A stretch of 64,000 bases of DNA, taken from the NCBI GenBank assembly GCA_903937385.1, contig CAIZZF010000029.1, forward strand, positions 51,611 through 115,610. The letters are read 5' to 3'. This DNA comes from an uncultured Holophagaceae bacterium. Its GTDB lineage: Bacteria > Acidobacteriota > Holophagae > Holophagales > Holophagaceae. Made by a program: the position numbers and the translations under genes. Of this stretch, positions 35,581 to 43,171 are shown piece after piece. The notes beneath the pieces were generated by a model. It was not told where the DNA came from, made no database searches, and saw nothing but the letters and a program-made list of their open reading frames with translations. Numbering within the stretch: position 1 is the stretch's first letter; the number at the start of each line of letters is the position of its first letter.

Positions 35581-36704
35581 TCCATCGCCCGGAATACGCC
35601 GGGTACGACTTCGGGCCCGAGCACCCCTTCACGCCGTCGAGGCTGGGGATGTTGCTGGACCTGCTGCGCACCCTGGGCTGCCCAGTCGATCCCCTCGCGC
35701 CGCCGTCCGCGACCCGGGAGGAGATCCTCTCGGTCCACGCCGAGGACTACGTGGCCATGGTCGAGGCCCTGGACCGGGGCGAGGCCAGCGCGGCTCAGGG
35801 CGAGCCTTACGGCCTGGGCACCCCGGACAATCCCATCTTCCCTGGCATGGACCAGGCCGCCCGATGGCTGGTGGGTGGCACCCTCCACGGGGCGCGCCTG
35901 CTCCTGGACGGCCCCGAACGCCGGGTGCTGCAACTGGGCGGCGGGCTGCACCACGCCCAGCGGGAACGGGCTGAGGGCTTCTGCCTCTACAACGACCTCG
36001 CCGTGGCCATCCAGGCCCTGGTGGATCGCGGCCTCCGGGTGGCCTACCTGGACATCGATCTCCATCATGGGGATGGCGTCCAGAACCTGTTCTACAACCA
36101 CGACCAGGTCCTGACCATCAGCCTTCACGAGTCCGGCCACTACCTCTACCCCGGCACCGGCCACATCCAGGAGACAGGCAGCCCCCGCGCCCCCGGGACC
36201 GCCGTGAACATCCCCCTGGAGCCCTTCACCGGCGCCGAGGACTACCTGGAGGCCTTCGAGGCCGTGGTGCCCAGGGCCCTGGCCTGGTTCAAGCCCCAGG
36301 CGCTGGTGGTGCAGGCTGGCGCGGATGCCCACTTCTCCGATCCCCTGGGCGACCTGGCCCTGACCTCCCAGACCTTCGAGACGCTCTTCCGCCGCATCCT
36401 GCAGCTGGCCGAGACCCATGCCGAGGACCGGCTGCTGCTCACGCTCGGGGGCGGCTACGAGGCCCAGGTGGTGGCCCGGGTCTGGACGATCCTCTACCAC
36501 ACCGTCATGGACCTCCCCCTGCCCCAGGACCTGCCACCGGAGTGGGTGGCGCGCTGGAAGGCCACCCTGGGTCCCGAGGTCGGTCAGCACCTGCACGATC
36601 CCGATCCCGCCTTTCCGCCCCTCTCGGGCCGGGAAGCCCGGACCCGTCGCAACCGGGACATCATCGCCCGCCTGCTGGATACGCTGACTCCCCTCTGGTT
36701 TTGA
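35568..36704 (+). CDS. acuC: AcuC-like protein deacetylase (class I HDAC fold)
   Basis: 378 aa. It removes acetyl groups from lysines with a zinc ion. Visible active-site elements: the paired His in GGGLHHA, zinc ligands Asp and His in DIDLHHGDG, the Asp in QAGADAHFSDPLGDL, and the late GGGY loop. Length matches AcuC (~385 aa). It is the third gene of the acetyltransferase-acuB-acuC operon, with a 13 bp overlap, so acetylation and removal are probably made together. No signal peptide. Confidence 0.9.
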   Translation: MATLIHRPEYAGYDFGPEHPFTPSRLGMLLDLLRTLGCPVDPLAPPSATREEILSVHAEDYVAMVEALDRGEASAAQGEPYGLGTPDNPIFPGMDQAARWLVGGTLHGARLLLDGPERRVLQLGGGLHHAQRERAEGFCLYNDLAVAIQALVDRGLRVAYLDIDLHHGDGVQNLFYNHDQVLTISLHESGHYLYPGTGHIQETGSPRAPGTAVNIPLEPFTGAEDYLEAFEAVVPRALAWFKPQALVVQAGADAHFSDPLGDLALTSQTFETLFRRILQLAETHAEDRLLLTLGGGYEAQVVARVWTILYHTVMDLPLPQDLPPEWVARWKATLGPEVGQHLHDPDPAFPPLSGREARTRRNRDIIARLLDTLTPLWF

Positions 36705-36917
36705 GGTTCCAGCCTGCCGTCGGGCAGCCCCTGGACCCAAGGCCGCGCGGCCGAGCCACCCCCAAGAGCAGCGGCAACGCAGAACAATCACAACCCGTGG
36801 TTGTCCTCTATAAATGCGAACCACCCTGCCCGCAGATCCTGCCTATCCTGGTGGGAATCGCCCTGCCCCAATGGTTCTGGTCCATTCTTTATCCCGGAAG
36901 TGCTTGGAGAACCAAGG

Positions 36918-38630
36918 ATGGCCCCCCCCGCACGCAAGCCCTGGCGCCCAAGGCTCTGCCGGAAGAAGGCGGAGGTGCTGCTGACCGAGCAGCAGCGGCC
37001 CCCGGGGCCCCTCGCTGAGCTGTCAGCGCTGCGGCTGGTCCACGAGCTGCAGGTCCATCAGATCGAGCTGGAGCTGCAGAACGACGAGCTGCTCGAAACC
37101 CGCGAAGAGTTGCTGACCAGCCTCGCGGAATACACGAACCTCTACGACTTTGCACCGGTCGGCCTCCTCACGCTGGATGCGGGCGGCCTGATCCGCCGGG
37201 CCAACCTCACGGCCGGCTCCCTCCTGGGCGTCTACCGCGGCCGGCTGTCCGGCCGCTCGTTTGCGCGGCTGTTGGACGCCCCGAGCCGCCGCCGCTTCCT
37301 GGAGCACATGGCTGAACCGGCTACCGGAAACCCCATCACCCCCTACGAGTTGGCCCTCCTGCCCGCCGACGGCGCCGCGGCCTGGATCCGCCTGGAGGAG
37401 GTCGTGCCAGGCATGAATGAGGAGCACCTTATTGCCTTCAGCGACATCACGGAGAGCCACGAGGCCCGCAGGCGGGTGGACGACCACAAGGTTCAGCTCG
37501 AGCAGCTCGTTCGCGAGCGCACGCGGGACCTGGAGCTCCGCACTGCGGAATACGCCGACCTCTACAACCGCGCGCCCTGCGGCTACCACTCCCTGGACGC
37601 CAAGGGCACCATCCTCGGGATGAATGACACCATGCTCCGCATGCTGGGCTACACCCGGGAAGAGGTGGTCGGCCGCCTGCGTGCCCAGGACCTGCTCACG
37701 GAGAAGGGCCATGCCACGTTCCAGCGGGCCTTTCCCGAGCTCCTCCGGACTGGTCGCCTCCGGAACGTGGAGGCGGACTTCCGGCGCAAGGACGGCTCCA
37801 CGTTCCCGGCCCTGGTCAACTCCGACGCAAGGTTGGACGCCGAGGGGACGTTCCTCCACTCCCTCGCCACAGTGGTAGACAACACCCCAGGCAAGGAGGC
37901 TGAGCGAAAACAGCAGGCCATCCAGGAGGAGCTGGAGCGCCAGGTGATCGAGCGCACCCGGCAGGTGCGACGCCTCGCGGTGGAGACGACCCTGGCCGAG
38001 GAGCGCGAGCGGCGGGCCATCGCCCATGACCTGCACGACGACCTGGGGCAGCTGCTCCATGTCACCACCCACCAGCTCGACCTGCTCGCCGCGGCCCGGA
38101 CGGCCGCCGAGCGCAAGACCCTGATCACCCAGATGAGGAGCACCCTGGTGGTGGCGAGCCGGAGTGTGCGCTGCCTCACCACCCAGCTGAGTCCGCCTGT
38201 GTTGGAGACTCTCGGCCTGGTTGCGGCCTTCCACTGGCTCAGCGAAGAGCTGGCGGACACCTACGGGCTCGCCGTGGAGGTCCAGGATGACGGGCTGGCC
38301 AAGCCCCTCAGCCCGGCCCTCGCCACCTTCCTCTTCCGGGCCGCCCGGGAGCTGCTGATCAACGCCGCGAAGCACTCGGGCGGGAAGCGGGTCCGCCTCA
38401 CCACGCGCCTCCAGGATCAACGACTGTGCATCGAAGCTGCCGACGAGGGCTGCGGCAACGAGGCCCCGGAGCAGGTCCTCGAGACGGCCAAGGGCTTCGG
38501 CCTCCGGAGCATCCGCGAGCGCACCCTGCAGCTGGGCGGCACCTTCCGGGTCCACCGGAAGCCCGGCGGGGGCTGGGTGGTCTCCCTGGAGATTCCTCTG
38601 GAACCTGCAGGAGCCGGGGAGCCCGCGTGA
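36918..38630 (+). CDS. PAS-PAS sensor histidine kinase, HisKA_3 (NarL-type)
   Basis: 570 aa from ATG 36918 (GGAGA ~8 bp upstream); an earlier ATG at 36801 lacks a binding site. A helical linker (about 38-75) is followed by PAS domains (about 75-190 and 215-335), a second coiled coil, then HisKA_3 with the phospho-acceptor in RRAIAHDLHDDLGQLL and a compact HATPase (FRAARELLINAAKHSGG). No membrane helix, so it senses a cytosolic cue. It is translationally coupled (GTGA overlap) to the NarL-type regulator that follows, its likely partner. Confidence 0.92.
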   Translation: MAPPARKPWRPRLCRKKAEVLLTEQQRPPGPLAELSALRLVHELQVHQIELELQNDELLETREELLTSLAEYTNLYDFAPVGLLTLDAGGLIRRANLTAGSLLGVYRGRLSGRSFARLLDAPSRRRFLEHMAEPATGNPITPYELALLPADGAAAWIRLEEVVPGMNEEHLIAFSDITESHEARRRVDDHKVQLEQLVRERTRDLELRTAEYADLYNRAPCGYHSLDAKGTILGMNDTMLRMLGYTREEVVGRLRAQDLLTEKGHATFQRAFPELLRTGRLRNVEADFRRKDGSTFPALVNSDARLDAEGTFLHSLATVVDNTPGKEAERKQQAIQEELERQVIERTRQVRRLAVETTLAEERERRAIAHDLHDDLGQLLHVTTHQLDLLAAARTAAERKTLITQMRSTLVVASRSVRCLTTQLSPPVLETLGLVAAFHWLSEELADTYGLAVEVQDDGLAKPLSPALATFLFRAARELLINAAKHSGGKRVRLTTRLQDQRLCIEAADEGCGNEAPEQVLETAKGFGLRSIRERTLQLGGTFRVHRKPGGGWVVSLEIPLEPAGAGEPA

Positions 38631-39265
38631 CCATCCGCATCGCCCTGGCCGATGACCACCGTCTGTTCCGGGAGTCCCTGCGGGTGGTCCTCACCCAGGA
38701 GTCCGACCTGGAGGTCGTGGGGGAGGCGGGCACAGGCCAGGAGATCCTGGCCATGGTGGCGGCCCAGCAACCGGAAGTGCTCCTGCTCGACATCGCCCTG
38801 CCGGATGCCAGTGGCATCGACCTGGCCAGGCAGCTCACCCAGCTCTACCCCCGGCTCGCCATCCTTGCTCTCACGGGTTATGCGGACCGGATCTTCATCA
38901 AGGAGATGCTCAAGGCCGGTGCCCGGGGCTATATCGTCAAGTCCTCAGGCGCCGAGGAACTCTTCCGGGGCATCCAGTCCCTCGCTGCAGGCCGGAGCTA
39001 CCTCTGCCCTGAGGCCACCCAGGCCCTGACGGGCCAGCGGCAAGGGGCGGCCGGCCCTCTGAGTCCCCCGGCGACGGTCCTCTCGAAGCGGGAGCGCCAG
39101 GTGCTGAAAGCCCTGGCCGAGGGGCTGCGCTCCAGTCAGATCGCCGAGCAGCTGGGCATCTCCCCGGCGACCGTCGTGGTCTATCGCCGGAAGCTGAAAG
39201 AGCGGCTCGACCTCCACACCACCGCCGAGCTGACTCGCTACGCCATCCGCGAGGGGCTGGTCTAG
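38627..39265 (+). CDS. NarL/FixJ-type response regulator
   Basis: 212 aa from the GTG at 38627 that overlaps the kinase stop. Receiver domain about residues 1-118 with the acidic pair (LADDHR), phospho-acceptor Asp (LLLDIALPD) and Lys (YIVKSSG). LuxR-type DNA-binding helix-turn-helix about 145-205 (LSKRERQVLKALAEG; IAEQLGISPATV). It should be phosphorylated by the upstream HisKA_3 kinase and control transcription. Targets unknown. It converges on the cytidylate-kinase-like gene, 1 bp away. Confidence 0.93.
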   Translation: MTIRIALADDHRLFRESLRVVLTQESDLEVVGEAGTGQEILAMVAAQQPEVLLLDIALPDASGIDLARQLTQLYPRLAILALTGYADRIFIKEMLKAGARGYIVKSSGAEELFRGIQSLAAGRSYLCPEATQALTGQRQGAAGPLSPPATVLSKRERQVLKALAEGLRSSQIAEQLGISPATVVVYRRKLKERLDLHTTAELTRYAIREGLV

Positions 39266-39266
39266 C

Positions 39267-39992
39267 CTAGCCCTTCGGGTGCCTGAAGAGGCTCTTCTCG
39301 GGCCACCTGGCCCTCACCAGCAACAGGCAGGCCTGGGCGATGGCATCCACGTCCTGACGCTCGTTGTTGAAGACGGCGTCGTACCACCGGGGCAAGGTGA
39401 TGTCCGCGCGGAGGTGATCGCTGATGAACTTCTCCCGCAGCCGCGACTGATTCCGTACCAGTTCCTCCGCCTCGGCCTGGGGCAGGCCCCGGCGCCGGGC
39501 GACCATGGCCACCCGGAAGGCGAAGCTGCCCACCAGGCGGAAGTGGAAGCAGTTCGTCAGTCCCTGACAGGCCACGGCGCCGCCACGACCAACGATGATC
39601 GCGCAGCCGGTCCGGGCGATCCCGATCAGGTGCTTGACCACGCTGGCGTAGACCTCGTCATGGGTGAGGAAGCCGAACTGGGTCTTGAGCACGTCCCCGG
39701 CATGGCTCTCGTCGCCCAGGCGGCTGAGGATGTGCCGCGAGAGCTTCTCGTCGGCCCCGACCTGCTCCACGAGCGCCTTGTCGAAGATGTGCCAGGGCTC
39801 CGTGGAGGCCTCGTCGAGGAGCCCCTTCAGCCGCTGGGCCAGGGCATGCCCCTCGCACCCGAACTCGCGGGAGATGGTGATGGTGGGGTGGCTGACTTCC
39901 CGGGCGTCCCGGGCGAGGCGCTCCCGGATCTGAATCCAGCCGGACTCGCGCTGCTCGATGCTGGGAATGAGGGTGTCAAAGGTCTTGGTCAT
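39267..39992 (-). CDS. Cytidylate kinase-like family protein
   Basis: 241 aa. The nucleotide-binding start TISREFGCEGHALAQRL, then FDKALVEQV and IIVGRGGAV, match the cytidylate-kinase-like group (Cytidylate_kin2) that is distinct from Cmk. The G-x-x-G-x-x-x-A loop lacks the usual GKS/T, as common in this group. Whether it phosphorylates CMP or another small molecule is unknown. GGAG precedes the ATG. It is the only non-signalling gene inside a run of two-component genes and is on the opposite strand. Confidence 0.8.
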   Translation of the reverse strand: MTKTFDTLIPSIEQRESGWIQIRERLARDAREVSHPTITISREFGCEGHALAQRLKGLLDEASTEPWHIFDKALVEQVGADEKLSRHILSRLGDESHAGDVLKTQFGFLTHDEVYASVVKHLIGIARTGCAIIVGRGGAVACQGLTNCFHFRLVGSFAFRVAMVARRRGLPQAEAEELVRNQSRLREKFISDHLRADITLPRWYDAVFNNERQDVDAIAQACLLLVRARWPEKSLFRHPKG

Positions 39993-40236
39993 GGCAGCTC
40001 CAGCTCAGGTGGTGCTAGACACGATTGCCTCTGCTCAAAACATAGGGTCCGCTGGATTAGCGGCAAGGTCCGAGACGGATCAACTCCCCGGGATCTCTAG
40101 AGTTGTAAAAAGTCATGCTTTGCCCCAGGAGTTCGATAGAAACATCAGATGCTCTCCTCGTCCTTTTTCCAACCGGGCTCAGCCCTACCCTGCGGGTGCC
40201 GGTCAGCCCTGCCCCCTTACCAACGGATTCAACCCC

Positions 40237-42717
40237 ATGGCTGAAAAGCCTGCGCCCGAGTGGCAAAAACCCATCGGCCTGCTGGTCCTGGCCGGCTTCC
40301 TGATCCTGGCGATCGCCGGGGGGGCTGCCGACTACCTGCGCCGCCAGTACCGGGAGGAGCAGACCAAGATCCAGGCCCAGCTGTCCTCGATCGGTGAGCT
40401 GAAGGCCCGCCAGATCACCCAGTGGCGGCAGGAGCGCCTGGCGGATGCCTGGGCCCTGGGCCGGAACCGGGCCTTCTCGGAGCTCTTCCAGCGGGCCCAG
40501 GCCGGGACCGGAGCGCCGGAGGCCCGGGCGCTCCTGCAGAGCTGGCTCGAGTCCATCTGGCACCAGCGCGTCTATGACCGGATCCGGCTGCTGGAGCCAG
40601 ACGGGAGAGAGCTCCTGAGCATCCCCCGGGACCTGCCCAAGACCAATCCCGGGGTCCTCCGGGGCATCCAGGCCGCCATGGCCGGAGGGCGGCCCCTGTT
40701 CCAGGACTTCTACCGGAGTGAGGAGGACCAGCGGGTCTACCTGTCCATCCGGATCCCGATCCCCGACCCGCAGGATCCGCTACGGATGATCGGCATCGCC
40801 GCCCTGCGCATCGATCCCGCCCAGGAGTTCTATCCCTTCATCAGCCGCTGGCCCACCTCCGCCCAGACGGCCGAGACCCTGCTCGTCAAGCAGGATGGCC
40901 CGGAGGTGGTTTACCTGAACCAGCTGAAATTCCAGGCAGACGCGGCTCTCAAGCTCCGCTTCCCGCTGGGCCAGGCGAACCTGCCCGCGGCCCTGGCCGT
41001 GAGAGGCAAGGTCGGGGTCGTGGAGGGCCGGGACTACCGGGGCAGCCACGTGCTGGCCGACGTCCGCCCGGTGGTCGACTCCCCCTGGTTCCTGGTCTCA
41101 CGCATCGACCGGGCCGAAGCCTACGAGCCCTTCCGGAGGCAGGTGCTGGGCACGATCCTGCTGGCAGCCCTGATGATGCTATGCACCGGAGTAACGATCA
41201 CCGGCTTCTGGCGGCACCAGCGCGCGCGCTACTTCCAGGCGCGCTACGCCCAGGAGCAGGAGCTGGCTTGGCTGCGCCAAGCCATGGCCCGGAGCCTGAG
41301 CGAGATCTGCGTCTTCGACCCGGACACCCTGCAGATCCTCTTCGCCAACGATGGGGCTGTGCGGAACCTCGGCTACGCCCGCGAAGAGCTGCTCGCCATG
41401 ACCATGACCGACTTCAAGCCGGCGCAGTCCGCCGCCTCCTTCAAGGGCCTCCTGGCCCCCCTTACCGTCGGCGCCCAGGAGACCCTGGTCGTCGAGCTCA
41501 CCCACCGCCGCAAGGACGGCACCGAATACCCGGTGGAGACCCACCTGCAGCTGGTGGACCGGGGCCAGGGACTCCGGGTGGGGCTCGCCATCATCAATGA
41601 CCTCACCGAGCACCACAAGATCCTGGACAGCCTCCAGTTCAGCGAGCGGAAGTTTCGGACCCTCTTCGAAAACCTCGCAGAAGGGGTCGCCCTCCATGAG
41701 CTGGTCCTGGACGAGATCGGCAGCCCGCTGGACTACCTGGTGCTCGACGTCAATCCAGCCTATCGGCGCCACACGGGACTCGACCTGGACGCCACCCGGA
41801 ACCGCCTGGGCTCCCAGCTCTATGGCCTGGAACCCCCGCCCTACCTGGACGAGTACGCCCGGGTGGCCCAGGGGGGCGAGCCCTATGCCTTCGAGACCTA
41901 CTACCCGCCCCTGGCGCGGTACTTCCGCATCTCGGTGATCTCCCCAAGGCCAGGGCAGTTCGCCACGGTGTTCGAAGACATCACCGAGCGGAAGACCCGG
42001 GAGGATGAGCTGCGCCAGAAGAACGAGGAGATGGAGCGCTTCACCTACCTGGTCTCCCATGACCTGAAGAGCCCCCTGGTCACGGTCAAGACCTTCCTCG
42101 GCTACCTGGAGGAGGACCTCGCCAAGCAGGAGACCGAGCGGGTGAAGAAGGACCTGCTCTACATGCACGGGGCGACCGAGAAGATGAGCCGCCTGCTGGG
42201 GGACCTGCTGGAGGTCTCCCGCATCGGGCGGGTGGTGAACGCCCCGGTCCAGACCAGCTTCCAGGCCCTCGTAACAGAGGCCCTGGAGGCCGTGGCAGGC
42301 GGCCTGGCCCTGCGCGGCGTCGAGGTGACCGTGGACGAGGTGGACCTGCCGCTGCTGGGCGACCGGCCCCGGCTGGTGGAGGTCTGGCAGAACCTGCTGG
42401 AGAACGCCGTGAAGTACATGGGCGACCAGCCCAGCCCCCGGATCCACGTGGGTGTGGAGCGGGCTGGCAAGCACCCCCAGTTCTTCGTCCGGGACAACGG
42501 GCAGGGCATCGACCCCCGCTACCACGGGAAGGTTTTCGGCCTGTTCGAGAAGCTGGATGCGCGCACCGAAGGCACCGGCCTCGGCCTGGCCCTGATCAAG
42601 CGCATCGTGGAAGTCCACGGGGGCACCATCCGGGTGGAGTCCGAGGGGGCGGGTCAGGGTTCATGCTTCCTGTTCACCCTGCCGAAAGCGATACAAGCAC
42701 CGGGGGAGGCGCGATGA
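40237..42717 (+). CDS. Membrane-bound PAS histidine kinase
   Basis: About 826 aa from ATG 40237; the open frame to 39958 has no support. Membrane helix about 12-30, a ~270-residue extracytoplasmic sensor region, second helix about 303-325 (TILLAALMMLC), two PAS domains (about 340-460, 470-590), HisKA with the phospho-His in TYLVSHDLKSPLVT (about 607), and HATPase (NLLENAVKYMG; DNGQGID; GTGLGLALIKRIVE). This is the phytochrome-like/ETR-type kinase class that commonly pairs with a single-domain Rcp1-like regulator, and one follows with an ATGA overlap. The ligand is unknown. Confidence 0.9.
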   Translation: MAEKPAPEWQKPIGLLVLAGFLILAIAGGAADYLRRQYREEQTKIQAQLSSIGELKARQITQWRQERLADAWALGRNRAFSELFQRAQAGTGAPEARALLQSWLESIWHQRVYDRIRLLEPDGRELLSIPRDLPKTNPGVLRGIQAAMAGGRPLFQDFYRSEEDQRVYLSIRIPIPDPQDPLRMIGIAALRIDPAQEFYPFISRWPTSAQTAETLLVKQDGPEVVYLNQLKFQADAALKLRFPLGQANLPAALAVRGKVGVVEGRDYRGSHVLADVRPVVDSPWFLVSRIDRAEAYEPFRRQVLGTILLAALMMLCTGVTITGFWRHQRARYFQARYAQEQELAWLRQAMARSLSEICVFDPDTLQILFANDGAVRNLGYAREELLAMTMTDFKPAQSAASFKGLLAPLTVGAQETLVVELTHRRKDGTEYPVETHLQLVDRGQGLRVGLAIINDLTEHHKILDSLQFSERKFRTLFENLAEGVALHELVLDEIGSPLDYLVLDVNPAYRRHTGLDLDATRNRLGSQLYGLEPPPYLDEYARVAQGGEPYAFETYYPPLARYFRISVISPRPGQFATVFEDITERKTREDELRQKNEEMERFTYLVSHDLKSPLVTVKTFLGYLEEDLAKQETERVKKDLLYMHGATEKMSRLLGDLLEVSRIGRVVNAPVQTSFQALVTEALEAVAGGLALRGVEVTVDEVDLPLLGDRPRLVEVWQNLLENAVKYMGDQPSPRIHVGVERAGKHPQFFVRDNGQGIDPRYHGKVFGLFEKLDARTEGTGLGLALIKRIVEVHGGTIRVESEGAGQGSCFLFTLPKAIQAPGEAR

Positions 42718-43154
42718 TGGGCGAAGCCTTTGTGATCCTGCTGGTGGAGGACGAACCCGCTCATGCTGAGATCGTCCGGCGGAACTTCGAGGGCTTCCGG
42801 CTCGCCAACCGCCTCATCCACGTGCCGGATGGCCAGGCTGCCCTCGACTACCTGCACCAGCAGGGAGACTACGCCGACCCAGCCGCCAGCCCTCGCCCCG
42901 GCCTCATCCTGCTGGACCTCCGCCTCCCGCGGGTGGATGGCCTCGAGGTCCTGAAGGCCATCAAGCAGGACCCGGCCCTGGCCGCGATCCCCGTGGTGAT
43001 CCTGACCACCTCCGCCGCCGAGGCGGACATGGCCAAGGCCTACGAGTTCCACGCCAACAGCTACCTGGTCAAACCTGTGGACTTCCCGCAGTTCGTCTCG
43101 CTGATGGAGACGTGCGGCTACTACTGGCTCGCCTGGAACAAGAACCCCTACTGA
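42714..43154 (+). CDS. Single-domain response regulator (Rcp1-like)
   Basis: 146 aa from ATG 42714, overlapping the kinase stop and preceded by GGGGGAGG. Only a receiver domain: acidic residues VEDEPAH, phospho-acceptor Asp in LLDLRLPRVDG, Thr in LTTSAAE, Lys in YLVKPVDF. The insertion around the third loop (HQQGDYADPAASPRP) is typical of Rcp1-type regulators. With no output domain, it probably relays phosphate or contacts another protein. It is followed 17 bp later by a response-regulator/kinase hybrid. Confidence 0.92.
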   Translation: MMGEAFVILLVEDEPAHAEIVRRNFEGFRLANRLIHVPDGQAALDYLHQQGDYADPAASPRPGLILLDLRLPRVDGLEVLKAIKQDPALAAIPVVILTTSAAEADMAKAYEFHANSYLVKPVDFPQFVSLMETCGYYWLAWNKNPY

Positions 43155-43171
43155 GGAGCAGAGCCCCGCCC

